A stretch of 64,000 nt of DNA from Lepidurus packardi (GCA_023053545.1 JAKZAN010000228.1:1-64000); one strand, 5' to 3'; shown: positions 16,621 to 28,714, counted from the first letter of the stretch. Notes: generated by a model from the sequence alone, not told the origin. Made by a program: numbers and translations.

Positions 16621-19600
16621 GACTTATTTAAATAACTACGGACTTAGTTCATAAGTTACTGACTTAATTAATAAATTACAGACTTTATTCATGAATTAAC
16701 TGACTTAATTCATGAACTACTGACTTAATTCATGAACTACTGACTTAATTCATGAATTACTGACTTAATTCATGAATTACTGACTTAATTAATAAAATAC
16801 TGACTTAATTCACGAAATACTGATTTAATTCATGAACTACTTACTTAATTCACGAATTACTCATTAAATTCATGAATTACTCACTTAATTCATGAATTAC
16901 TCACTTAATTCATGCATTTCTGACTTAATTCTTGAACTATTGACTTAATTCATGAATTACTGACTTATTTCATGAATAACTGACTTAATTCATCAATTAC
17001 TCACTTAATTCATGCATTTCTGACTTAATTCTTGAACTATTGACTTATTTCATGAATTACTGACTTATTTCATGAATAACTGACTTAATTAATGAATTCC
17101 TGACTTAAATAATGAATTACTGAAATAGTTAATGAATTAATGAATTGAATCATAAATTACTGACTTATTTATATAACTACGGACTTAGTTAATAAATTGC
17201 TGACTTAATTCATAAATTACAGACTTTATTCATGAATTAACTGACTTAATTCATGAACTACTGACTTAGTTCATGAATTACTGACTTAATTCATGAATTA
17301 CTGACTTAATTCATGAAATACTGACTTAAGTCACGAAATACTGACTTAATTCATGAACTACTGACTTAATTCATGAATTACTGACTTAATTTATGAATTA
17401 CTGACTTAATTCATGAATTACTGACTTAATTCATAATTACTGACTTAATTCATGAATTACTGACCTAATTCATGAATTACTGACTTAATTAACTAATTAC
17501 TGACTTAGTTCATGAATTAGTGACTTAATTCATAAAATACTGACTTAATTCACGAAATACTGATTTAATTCATGAACTACTCAATTAATTCATGAATTAA
17601 TGACTTAATTCATGAATTACTGAATTAATTCATGAATTAATGACTTAATTAATGAATTACTGACTAAATTCATGCATTTCTGACTTAATTCTTGAACTAT
17701 TGACTTATTTCATGAATTACTGACTTATTTCATGAATAACTGACTTAATTAATGAAATCCTGACTTAAATATTGAATTACTGAAATAGTTAATGAATTAA
17801 TGAATTGAATCATAAATTACTGACTTATTTAAATAACTACGGACTTAGTTCATAAATTACTGACTTAATTTATAAATTACAGACTTTATTCATGAATTAA
17901 CTGACTTAATTCATGAACTACTGACTTAATTCATGAACTACTGACTTAATTCATGAATTACTGACTTAATTCATGAATTACTGACTTAATTAATAAAATA
18001 CTGACTTAAGTCACGAAATACTGACTTAATTCATGAACTACTGACTTAATTCATGAATTACTGACTTAATTCATGAATTACTGAATTAATTCATGAATTA
18101 CTGACTTAATTCATAATTACTGACTTAATTCATGAATTACTGACCTAATTCATGAATTACTGACTTAATTAACTAATTACTGACTTAATTCATGAATTAC
18201 TGACTTAATTCATGAAATACTGACTTAATTCACGAAATACTGATTTAATTCATGAACTACTGAATTAATTCATGAATTAATGACTTAATTCATGAATTAC
18301 TGAATTAATTCATGAATTAATGACTTAATTCATGAATTACTGACTTAATTCATGAATTACTGACTTAATTCATGAATTACTGACTTAATTCATGAATTAC
18401 TGACTTAATTCATGAAATACTGACTTACTTCATGAAATACTGACTTATTTCATGAAATACTGACTTAATTCATGAACTACTTACTTAATTCACGAATTAC
18501 TCATTAAATTCATGAATTACTCACTTAATTCATGCATTTCTGACTTAATTCTTGAACTATTGACTTAATTCATGAATTTCTGACTTATTTAATGAAGAAC
18601 TGACTTAATTCATGAATTACTCACTTAATTCATGCATTTCTGACTTAATTCTTGAACTATTGACTTATTTCATGAATTACTGACTTATTTCATGAATAAC
18701 TGACTTAATTAATGAATTCCTGACTTAAATAATGAATTACTGAAATAGTTAATGAATTAATGAATTGAATCATAAATTACTGACTTATTTAAATAACTAC
18801 GGACTTAGTTAATAAATTGCTGACTTAATTCATAAATTACAGACTTTATTCATGAATTAACTGACTTAATTCATGAAATACTGACTTAAGTCACGAAATA
18901 CTGACTTAATTCATGAACTACTGACTTAATTCATGAATTACTGACTTAATTCATGAATTACTGACTTAATTCATAATTACTGACTTAATTCATGAATTAC
19001 TGACTTAAGTCACGAAATACTGACTTAATTCATGAACTACTGACTTAATTCATGAATTACTGACTTAATTCATGAATAACTGACTTAATTCATGAATTAC
19101 TGACTTAATTCATAATTACTGACTTAATTCATGAATTACTGACCTAATTCATGAATTACTGACTTAATTAACTAATTACTGACTTAATTCATGAACTAGT
19201 GACTTAATTCATAAAATACTGACTTAATTCACGAAATACTGATTTAATTCATGAACTACTGAATTAATTCATGAATTAATGACTTAATTCATGAACTACT
19301 GACTTATTTCATGAATAACTGACTTAATTCATGAATTACTCACTTAATTCATGCATTTCTGACTTAATTCTTGAACTATTGACTTATTTCATGAATTACT
19401 GACTTATTTCATGAATAACTGACTTAATTAATGAAATCCTGACTTAAATATTGAATTACTGAAATAGTTAATGAATTAATGAATTGAATCATAAATTACT
19501 GACTTATTTAAATAACTACGGACTTAGTTCATAAATTACTGACTTAATTTATAAATTACAGACTTTATTCATGAATTAACTGACTTAATGCATGAACTAC

Positions 19601-22600
19601 TGACTTAATTCATGAACTACTGACTTAATTCATGAATTACTGACTTAATTCATGAATTACTGACTTAATTAATAAAATACTGACTTAATTCACGAAATAC
19701 TGATTTAATTCATGAACTACTGACTTAATTCATGAATTACTGACTTAATTCATGAATTACTGACTTAATTCATGAATTACTGACTTAATTCATAATTACT
19801 GACTTAATTCATGAATTACTGACCTAATTCATGAATTACTGACTTAATTAACTAATTACTGACTTAATTCATGAATTACTGACTTAATTCATAAAATACT
19901 GACTTAATTCACGAAATACTGATTTAATTCATGAACTACTGAATTAATTCATGAATTAATGACTTAATTCATGAATTACTGAATTAATTCATGAATTAAT
20001 GACATAATTCATGAATTACTGACTTAATTCATGAATTACTGACTTAATTCATGAATTACTGACTTAATTCATGAATTACTGACTTAATTCATGAAATACT
20101 GACTTACTTCATGAAATACTGACTTATTTCATGAAATACTGACTTAATTCATGAACTACTTACTTAATTCACGAATTACTCATTAAATTCATGAATTACT
20201 CACTTAATTCATGAATTACTCACTTAATTCATGCATTTCTGACTTAATTCTTGAACTATTGACTTAATTCATGAATTACTGACTTATTTCATGAATAACT
20301 GACTTAATTCATCAATTACTCACTTAATTCATTCATTTCTGACTTAATTCTTGAACTATTGACTTATTTCATGAATTACTGACTTATTTCATTAATAACT
20401 GACTTAATTAATGAATTCCTGACTTAAATAATGAATTACTGAAATAGTTAATGAATTAATGAATTGAATCATAAATTACTGACTTATTTATATAACTACG
20501 GACTTAGTTAATAAATTGCTGACTTAATTCATAAATTACAGACTTTATTCATGAATTAACTGACTTAATTCATGAACTACTGACTTAGTTCATGAATTAA
20601 TGACTTAATTCATGAATTACTGACTTAATTCATGAATTACTGACTTAATTCATGAATTACTGACTTAATTCATGAATTACTGACTTAATTCATGAAATAC
20701 TGACTTACTTCATGAAATACTGACTTATTTCATGAAATACTGACTTAATTCATGAACTACTTACTTAATTCACGAATTACTCATTAAATTCATGAATTAC
20801 TCACTTAATTCATGCATTTCTGACTTAATTCTTGAACTATTGACTTAATTCATGAATTTCTGACTTATTTAATGAAGAACTGACTTAATTCATGAATTAC
20901 TCACTTAATTCATGCATTTCTGACTTATTTCTTGAACTATTGACTTATTTCATGAATTACTGACTTATTTCATGAATAACTGACTTAATTAATGAATTCC
21001 TGACTTAAATAATGAATTACTGAAATAGTTAATGAATTAATGAATTGAATCATAAATTACTGACTTATTTAAATAACTACGGACTTAGTTAATAAATTGC
21101 TGACTTAATTCATAAATTACAGACTTTATTCATGAATTACTGACTTAATTCATGAAATACTGACTTAAGTCACGAAATACTGACTTAATTCATGAACTAC
21201 TGACTTAATTCATGAATTACTGACTTAATTCATGAATTACTGACTTAATTCATGAATTACTGACTTAATTCATAATTACTGACTTAATTCATGAATTACT
21301 GACCTAATTCATGAATTACTGACTTAATTAACTAATTACTGACTTAATTCATGAACTAGTGACTTAATTCATAAAATACTGACTTAATTCACGAAATACT
21401 GATTTAATTCATGAACTACTGAATTAATTCATGAATTAATGACTTAATTCATGAACTACTGACTTAGTTCATGAACTAATGACTTAATTCATGAATTACT
21501 GACTTAATTCATGAATTACTGACTTAATTCATGAAATACTGACTTACTTCATGAAATACTGACTTAATTCATGAAATACTGACATAATTCATGAACTACT
21601 TACTTAATTCACGAATTACTCATTAAATTCATGAATTACTCACTTAATTCATGAATTACTCACTTAATTCATGCATTTCTGACATAATTCTTGAACTATT
21701 GACTTAATTCATGAATTACTGACTTATTTCATGAATAACTGACTTAATTCATGAATTACTCACTTAATTCATGCATTTCTGACTTAATTCTTGAACTATT
21801 GACTTATTTCATGAATTACTGACTTATTTCACGAATAACTGACTTAATTAATGAATTCCTGACTTAAATAATGAATTACTGAAATAGTTAATGAATTAAT
21901 GAATTGAATCATAAATTACTGACTTATTTAAATAACTACGGACTTAGTTAATAAATTGCTGACTTAATTCATAAATTACAGACTTTATTCATGAATTAAC
22001 TGACTTAATTCATGAACTACTGACTTAATTCATGAATTACTGACTTAATTCATAATTACTGACTTAATTCATGAATAACTGACCTCATTCATGAATTACT
22101 GACCTAATTCATGAATTACTGACTTAATTAACTAATTACTGACTTAGTTCATGAATTACTGACTTAATTCATGAAATACGGACTTAATTCACGAAATACT
22201 GACTTAATTAATGAACTATTGACTTAATTCATGAATTACTGACTTATTTCATGAATAACTGACTTAATTAATGAATTCCTGACTTAAATATTGAATTACT
22301 GAAATAGTTCATGAATTAATGAATTGAATCATAAATTACTGACTTATTTAAATAACTACGGACTTAGTTCATAAATTACAGATTTTATTCATGAATTAAC
22401 TGACCTAATTCATTAACTACTGACTTAATTCATGAACTACTGACTTAATTCATGAATTACTGACTTAATTCATGAATTACTGACTAAATTCATGAATTAC
22501 TAATTTAATTCATAATTACCGACCTAATTCATGAATTACTGACTTAATTCATGAATTACTGACTTAATTAACTAACTACTGACTTAATTCATGAATTACT

Positions 22601-23220
22601 GACTTAATTCATGAAATACTGACTTAATTCACGAAATACTGACTTAATTCATGAATAACTGACTTAATTAATGAATTCCTGACTTAAATAATGAATTACT
22701 GAAATAGTTCATGAATTAATGAATTGAATCATAAATTACTGACTTATTTAAATAACTACGGACTTAGTTCATAAATTACAGATTTTATTCATGAATTAAC
22801 TGACTTAATTCATGAACTACTGACTTAATTCATGAACTACTGACTTAATTCATGAATTACTGACTTAATTCATGAATTACTGACTAAATTCATGAATTTC
22901 TAATTTAATTCATAATTACCGACCTAATTCATGAATTACTGACTTAATTCATGAATTACTGACTTAATTAACTAACTACTGACTTAATTCATGAAATACT
23001 GACTTAATTAACGAAATACTGACTTAATTCATGAACTACTGACTTAATTCATGAATTACTGACTTAATTCATGAATTACTGACTTAATTCATGAATTAAT
23101 GACTTAATTCATGAATTACTGACTTAATTCATGAATTACTGACTTAATTCATGAATTACTGACTTATTTCATGAATTACTGACTTATTTCATGAATTACT
23201 GACTTAATTCATGAATTACT

Positions 23221-23225
23221 GACCT
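23221..23225. repeat. Target site duplication, left copy (BEL element)
   Basis: GACCT immediately precedes the 5' LTR and recurs immediately after the 3' LTR at 29,005-29,009. Removing one copy plus the element rejoins a normal satellite A variant (ACTGACCTATTTAACG, also seen near 2,790 and 6,405). Five-base duplications are usual for BEL/Pao integration. Confidence 0.9.
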
Positions 23226-23325
23226 TGTCGCAGATGGAAACCGCGAGGGACACATGTTTAAACTTCCCGCGGTCCACTGTGACGTAACGGCCAATGGAGA
23301 CAACGGTCGCCCCCGTAGAGCCTGG
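23226..23325 (+). repeat. Truncated 5' LTR of BEL element (first 100 bp)
   Basis: It starts with TGTCGCAGATGG and matches 28,739-28,838 of the 3' LTR base for base over 100 bp. The remaining 166 bp of the LTR, which should hold the rest of U3 plus R and U5, are absent here. The outer edge and target duplication are intact, so the break is internal to the LTR. Confidence 0.93.
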
Positions 23326-23560
23326 CGAGGCCGAGCAGCGGTGAAAAGAGTAGTATGGAAGTGCTCTTTTTGTAAAAGACGCAACGCTAAACCCGTGATA
23401 CCAATGATAGCCCCTCTGCCCGCTTGCAGAGTAAAGCCTTCAAGTTCCCCGTTCTCCTTCACAGGAATCGACTATTTCGGGCCTTTCTTCGTACCTGTCC
23501 GCAGAAGTTCAGAAAAACGCTGGGTGTGTCTTTACACCTGCTTAACGACACGCGCTGTTC
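23326..23560 (+). repeat. Ectopic copy of the element's own integrase region in the 5' LTR
   Basis: After five filler bases (CGAGG), 23,331-23,560 repeats 27,695-27,924 in the same orientation. I see two mismatches in 230 bp (23,339 and 23,409). The copied segment encodes the end of the H2C2 zinc-binding region (W-K-C-S-F-C) and the start of the integrase core (GIDYFGPFF). It is fused exactly to the primer-binding site, taking the place of the missing LTR part. It has no independent coding role: the 120-codon open frame across it starts inside the LTR and ends at 23,616. Confidence 0.93.
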
Positions 23561-23577
23561 GGTGCATCGACCGGGAA
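23561..23577 (+). promoter_or_regulatory. Primer-binding site, tRNA-Gly type
   Basis: GGTGCATCGACCGGGAA is complementary, with one mismatch, to the 3' end of animal tRNA-Gly(GCC), which ends in CCCGGCCGATGCACC(A). The T expected before GG is replaced by the last base of the misplaced integrase segment. Position between LTR and gag fits. The match to tRNA-Gly is from memory of the tRNA sequence. Confidence 0.8.
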
Positions 23578-23635
23578 ACTAGCTCGATTGTAGATTCCCT
23601 CAGTTACTTTTGGTGAACTATAAAAAGTGTTCGAA

Positions 23636-24598
23636 ATGGCTACTGCTCAAAGTGTTGACGGTATTGTGCGTGATGCAAAATGCGATCAAGACGAGCAATT
23701 CGACTTGAGCGATCCGGCGACCGTGAAAAGGCTACGCACGGACTCCAAAAAACGGTTGATAAGGCTAACTGAGAAAATCTCTCAATTAGTTAGCGATCGA
23801 GGCAGTCGCACAGCATTAAAGCTGCTACGAAATCTGCTCGCCACCAACTTAACTGAATGTTCCGAACTGAACAAGAAATATGTGGAAGTTGGTGGCTCCT
23901 TGGAATCTACGGCCGACAAGTATTATGCGGTCGTGGAAAAACTGGTCTCCGACAGCTTTAAGTGTATCGACGAGTACTTGAGAGTACGCGCCGACGACCC
24001 GACCTCATCCGTGGCGAGTGGTTATGCACAGTCCCTCGCATCCGTGGCCTCAAGGACTTCGCAACTCTCGCAAGCTTCAACCCAGCTTCGCGAGTCTCAG
24101 AGGCATTTGGAGAACGCCGAGCTCCGCATATGTCAGCTGCATGCAGCGATAGCCGAAGAAGAGCAAGACTCAAGACAAATTCGACAAGCTCAAGAGGCGC
24201 TAGAAGAAGCTGTACGCTCAGTAAGTCTAAATCGGCAAGTACGCGAACAGCGCAACCTCGCCGAGCAGTTGCAGTCGGAGCATGGGACTCTCGACGAAGG
24301 TGAAAGGTTAAGGGTACACTTGGGTCAACCTCTCTTCGCCGAGGGTCAGGACCTTCCGTCTGGATTTGCAAACGTTCCTTATCAAGGCAACCCGATATGG
24401 CCTAATTTAACACAATCCGTTAGACCCACTTCCGGGTCACATAAGCTTCATTCTCCACCTCCGGACGCATGGATTATTAACGCAAACGCGATGACATTCG
24501 TCAAGCGGGAGATTCAAACGCCATTAACAATCTCTCGAAAATCCTCATCAAAGCGCATCCGATCGCGCGTTGCCAAAGCTTTAAGTCCCTTACCATAG
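23636..24598 (+). pseudogene. gag: BEL gag, N-terminal part
   Basis: This frame encodes the N-terminal part of the structural protein Gag, which would assemble virus-like particles in the cytoplasm. I place the start at ATG 23,636 (MATAQSVDG), 58 bp after the PBS; the open frame extends a few codons upstream but without an ATG. The product is hydrophilic, and roughly residues 130-235 are rich in Glu, Gln, Leu and Arg with heptad-like spacing, suggesting a coiled coil. A Pro/Ser-rich stretch follows. The expected gag core block with conserved Trp/Phe is not visible, and after about 24,480 the homologous frame is the next one, so the last 40 or so codons here are probably out-of-frame sequence. 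The identity rests mainly on position, as BEL gag N-termini are poorly conserved. Confidence 0.75.
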
Positions 24599-26025
24599 AG
24601 CAACGCGCCGAACATGTTAGGCGAAACAAGCGATGCTTTAAATGCCTAGCCCCTGGGCATTTCGCCAAAGATTTCAGGCGAAAAACAATTTGTGGGCTCA
24701 ATGGATGTAGAGGTCGCCACAACATTCTCCTCCATGGTGCTGCACAACGTCCAAATCAGAACATAACAAATTCTTCCTCTAGCGCCCGTCAAGGTACCGA
24801 AGAAACCGAAACAGCTTACGTCGGTACAACCTTGCAGCACCTAAACCCAGTCCTTTTATCGGTGGTTCCAATTGTTATTCGGGCCAACGGTAAGAGTCTG
24901 GATACCTACGCGCTTCTCGATCCAGGGAGCGAGGTATCCATAATCCTACAAAGTACCGCCGATTCTTTGGGACTGCGAGGTCCGCGGGGTCCATTACGTT
25001 TGGGGTCTTACCATAGACAAGACCCTACGTTCATGAGCTCGCTAGTTGACTTTGAAGTAGCTAGCCGCGACAGCAAAAACAAGATGTCCGTTGTTGGTGC
25101 GGTAACTGTGCCCATTTTAGACAACAGCCTTCGGTCCATCGACTGGCCTAAGGAAAAGAAGCGCTGGCCACACCTCTGCAACCTACCAATGGCCCCCCTC
25201 GACACGTCAAAGGTTACAGTCTTGCTTGGAGGCGAATTAGAAGACGCGCACGACCAGTTAAAGGTTATTAAAGCACCTAAAGGAGTTATTGCTCCTCGGG
25301 CTGTATTGACGCCCTTCGGATGGTGTGCCACGGGTAAGCTCCCAGATCGAGCCTCGTTCGGTTCAGTCCGACGAGTGAATCTAATTCGTCAACCGGCCTA
25401 CGACGAAATTAATGACTTAGTAAAACAGTTCTGGCAAACCGACTCAATCGGTGTTAAGGCGTTCAACCCCGTCAAATCGCGAGAAGACGAAAGAGCCCTC
25501 GCTATTATGGAAAAGACCGCTCGCAACGTTGGTCATCGGTACGAGTGCGGACTCCTTTGGAAAGAAGACAAACCACAATTACCGGACAACCGCTCAATAG
25601 CGCTTCGACGTTTCTTTGCCCTCGAACGCAAACTCCTAAAGAATCCCGAGTTAGCCAAACGGTACAAACAGACTATTAACGAATATGTCCTGCTCAGGCA
25701 CGCCAGAAAACTAGCTCCGGAAGAAGCACAAGTTTCGTCTGGCAAAACTTGGTACCTGCCGCACCACGCCGTAACAAACCCAAATAAGCCTGACAAGGTT
25801 CGCGTGGTATTCGACGCCTCCGCCACTCACGGAGATTATTATCTCAACGGAGCGTTGCTGAAGGGTCCCGATCTGTTGACTAGTTTGTTGGGCATTCTCC
25901 TACGTTTTCGACGCAACCGAATCCCATTGTCAGCAGACATAGAGAAAATGTATCACCAAGTTCTCGTCAAACAGGACGACCAAACGGCTTTTCGTTTCTG
26001 TGGAGAAGTCCGAACAGCAACCTAG
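24481..26025 (+). pseudogene. pol: BEL gag C-terminus, protease and start of reverse transcriptase
   Basis: One frame stays open for 514 codons after a TAA at 24,478. It begins with a Gag C-terminal segment containing a Cys-His box (CFKCLAPGH, about 24,630), whose fourth ligand is Phe instead of Cys, followed by a second Cys/His-rich patch (CGLNGC...RHN...LLH). The retroviral-type aspartic protease follows, with the active-site loop ALLDPGSEVSII near 24,910; the DPGS form is common in BEL elements. The spacer leads to the RT fingers, with RVVFDASA near 25,800 and motif A (SADIEKMYHQ) carrying the first catalytic Asp near 25,937. The frame is lost just after the AFRF motif at about 25,998, where a single base appears to be missing, and ends at a stop 27 bp later. 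Confidence 0.9.
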
Positions 26026-26618
26026 CTCCGCACACGTACCAAATGCTGGTTCACGTTTTTGGTGCGATATCTTCGCCGTCTATTTGTTTATATGTTCTCC
26101 ACAGAACCGCAAAAGACAATGAATCAAAATTCCCGTGTGTTGCTAACAAAGTTATCGAAAACTTTTATGTCGATATCTTTCTAGACTCCGTCGACACCGA
26201 AGAAGAAGCTACTACGGTTGCTCATCAGCTGATGAGCTTGCTTAAGCTTGGCGGTTTCAGATTAACGAAGTGGATAGCATCGTCTCGAAAAGTTTTAAGC
26301 TCAATTCCCCCATCAGAAAGAAGTTCTTCGGAATTAAACAAGGATCTGGAGCGACTACCGTGTGAGCGAACTCTTGGCTTGCTCTGGGACTGCGAATCCG
26401 ACGCGTTCGTATTCAAGATTATGCGTCCCGCCGAAGTAACCTCTAAGAGACAAGTGCTCCGTCACGTCGCCTCCATTTTTGATCCACTGGGTTTCTTAAG
26501 CCCACTGGTATTCTCGGCCAAAATCTTTTTGCAAGACATATGGAAAGGAGGCTACGATTGGGACGAATCCCTCCCGCGAGATATCCAAACAAGATGGAAT
26601 GACTGGGCCAGCGAGTGA
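25998..26618 (+). pseudogene. pol: BEL reverse transcriptase, palm and thumb
   Basis: This frame continues the RT after the one-base break at about 25,998. It contains the region before the catalytic box, then FYVDIFLDSV at about 26,163-26,192. The BEL consensus here is YVDD, so the second catalytic Asp (codon 26,175-26,177) is Ile; this should abolish polymerase activity. Downstream residues (TEEEATTVAHQL, GGFRLTKW, ERTLGLLWD, DPLGFLSPL) follow the order expected of a BEL RT and connection domain. A TGA at 26,616-26,618 interrupts the frame, which then continues open in the same phase, so the stop is a point mutation rather than a gene end. Confidence 0.9.
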
Positions 26619-27665
26619 AAATTGCTAGAGCAACTCCGTCTGCCACGATGCCTCAAGTTTCCTCACCAGCCAGTTAAATCGGAACTGCATGTATTTTGCG
26701 ACGCCTCGCAACTGGGTTTTGGCGCCGTTGCCTACCTTAGGCATGAGTACACAGACGATCAAATCAGCATAAATTTTGTGATGTCGAAAACTCGGGTAGC
26801 CCCACTAAAGCCTATTTACATACCAAGGCTCGAGCTACAAGCTGCAGTCGTTGGCCTTAGACTTGCCTTGTCTTGCTGGGACGAGCTTCGGCTACAGATG
26901 AGTCAAGTCATCTTTTGGACCGATTCAACTACCGTGCTGCAATGGATCATTTCGTCCACCTGCAAATTCCAGACCTTTGTGAACAACCGGATTGGGGAGA
27001 TTCTGGAGGCAAGCAGCTCCAGCCAATGGCGTCACGTAGCAGGGAAAGGCAACCCCGCAGACGACTGTTCACGTGGCTTAAACCCGAGACAATTGTCAAT
27101 AAGCCACCGATGGTTCCAGGGCCCGAAATTCTTGAAGACACCCAGTTCCTCGCACCAGACCCCACCGGTTGACGAGCCGGCAAATGACGACCCCGAAGTG
27201 GTACGAACGGCATGGACGGGAACCCTCAAGGTCTGGGAGAATTCCCTAAGTGACCTCATGGCCAGAACCTCTACGCTTCTCCGGTTGCAGAGAGTGACTG
27301 CTCTAATAATTAAATTTGGAAAACGCTGTCGAGGCACTAAGCTTACACTCAACATTACGGCCACCGAACTAGAAGAGGCTCTCAGTGTCTGTATTCGTAT
27401 ATGCCAAGAGGAAAGTTTCTCGGACGACATCGAAGCCAGCAAAATGGGCCGGCCTCTCGCAAAAAACTCGCGTCTCACACACCTCACTCCGTTTCTCGAT
27501 GATCACGGTATCTTTCGTGTAGGTGGTCGATTGGAGCACTCCACTTTAAGTTACGAGGCTCGTCACCCTATCGTACTGCCTGCCTACCATCGTATAACGG
27601 ACCTTGTTATAGAAAACGCTCATCGAGAAGTTGTTCATTCGTCAACAGATAGAACGCTCCATTGA
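26619..27665 (+). pseudogene. pol: BEL RNase H and integrase N-terminal region
   Basis: This segment is in the same phase as the RT segment before it, separated only by the TGA at 26,616. The RNase H domain would degrade the RNA strand during reverse transcription. Its acidic residues are visible: VFCDAS (Asp near 26,700), IPRLELQAAV (Glu), FWTDSTTVLQW (Asp) and GKGNPADDCSRGL (Asp). The segment then runs into the integrase N-terminal region with HPIVLP and the two His of the zinc-binding motif (NAHREVVH). A second in-frame TGA at 27,663-27,665 lies within this zinc-binding region, and its Cys pair is downstream of the stop. Confidence 0.9.
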
Positions 27666-28178
27666 ACGCGAGATCGCTACTGGATCCTGCGATACCGAGC
27701 AGAGGTGAAAAGAGTAGTATGGAAGTGCTCTTTTTGTAAAAGACGCAACGCTAAACCCGTGATACCAATGATGGCCCCTCTGCCCGCTTGCAGAGTAAAG
27801 CCTTCAAGTTCCCCGTTCTCCTTCACAGGAATCGACTATTTCGGGCCTTTCTTCGTACCTGTCCGCAGAAGTTCAGAAAAACGCTGGGTGTGTCTTTACA
27901 CCTGCTTAACGACACGCGCTGTTCATTTGGAAATAGCGCGAACCTTAGACACCGACTCTTTCCTCATGAGTTTTCGGCGTTTTGTAGCAAGAAGAGGTGT
28001 TCCAGCCGTTTGCTACAGCGACAATGGTACCAATCTTGTATCAGGATGTCAAGAATTGAAGAAAGGCATCGAAGCCTTAAATACCACTAAGATAGCAGAC
28101 GCCATGGCTGTCAAGAAAATCGAGTGGCACTTCTCTCCGCCGTCCGCTCCTCATTTCGGTGGTGCGTGGAACGCTTAA
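27666..28178 (+). pseudogene. pol: BEL integrase core, first part
   Basis: This continues the same phase after the TGA at 27,663 (TRDRYWILRY, then KCSFC supplying the zinc-binding Cys pair). The DDE integrase core follows. The first catalytic Asp is in TGIDYFGPFF, and the second is in CYSDNGTNLV near 28,020. The region up to HFGGAW just precedes the catalytic Glu, and here the phase is lost: a single base appears to be missing near 28,168, so this frame ends at a TAA ten bases later. The part up to 27,924 is the source, or copy, of the segment found in the 5' LTR. Confidence 0.9.
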
Positions 28179-28714
28179 TTCAATCCGCAAAATCGGCGCT
28201 GAAGAAAGTGCTTGGAACTCGAAGCGTCAACGAAGAGATTTTGCACACTGTGCTGGTTGAAGTAGAAGCGCTATTAAACGGCAGGCCCCTTACTCATCTG
28301 AGTGTCAACCCTACTGATCCAGAACCCCTCACCCCTAATCATTTCTTACTAGGTAGAGCGCATCCTAATCTTCCACCCGACATCATAAGCCCGGCCGAAG
28401 AATGTTCCCGAAAAAGGTGGAGAGCTGCTCAAGCCACAGTGAACCACTTTTGGGCTAGATGGATGCGAGAATACCTTCCCTACTTAATAGAGAGAAGAAA
28501 GTGGTCACGACCCAATCGGAACATCCAAGTGGACGACGTCATCTTAATAGCGGACAACCAGACACCGCGTGGATACTGGCCTGTCGGCAGAGTTACCAAG
28601 ACGCTACCTGGACTCGATGGGATAGTGAGAGCTGCGGTCGTGAAAACAAAATCCGGTGAACTTACACGACCTGTAGTTAAACTGTGCATTCTTGAAACAA
28701 ATCCAGAGGTTTAG
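28169..28714 (+). pseudogene. pol: BEL integrase core end and C-terminal domain
   Basis: The integrase resumes in the next frame from the catalytic-Glu position (ERLIQSAKSALKK) and stays open to a TAG at 28,712. BEL-type C-terminal signatures are visible: LNGRPLTHLS, LTPNHFLLGR, VNHFWARWMREYLP and the terminal DDVILIADNQTPRGYWPVGR...RAAVVKTKSGELTRPVVKLCIL. The last codons match the usual end of BEL pol, so the C-terminus looks complete. Only 24 bp separate the stop from the 3' LTR. Confidence 0.92.

Larger units (their letters stand above)
1..23220. repeat. Satellite A: 20-bp AT-rich tandem array
   Basis: The stretch is a near-continuous tandem array of a 20-bp monomer, consensus GACTTAATTCATGAATTACT. 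Each monomer has a 14-bp perfect palindrome (TAATTCATGAATTA) joined by a short asymmetric linker containing CTGACT. Variant monomers recur in a fixed order. The most diagnostic cluster contains CTGAAATAGTT followed by GAATTGAATCATAAATTACTG and then TAACTACGGACTTAG; it recurs about 30 times in this block at spacings of roughly 400-1,300 bp, so the array has higher-order structure. No gene, RNA or other element is visible in it. Stops occur in every frame at monomer frequency, which rules out coding. Confidence 0.97.

Noticed and set aside
1..23220. CRISPR-like appearance of short regular repeats
   Set aside because: The repeats are directly adjacent with no unique spacers, the monomer is 20 bp, and the surroundings are eukaryotic retrotransposons.
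23254..23616. 120-codon open frame at the BEL 5' end
   Set aside because: It starts inside LTR sequence and reads through the misplaced integrase segment into the PBS region. It is a by-product of the chimeric junction, not a gene.
23958..24371. Antisense and alternative-frame open frames in BEL gag (137 and 113 codons)
   Set aside because: They overlap the gag frame, are rich in Arg and low in complexity, and have no family signature.
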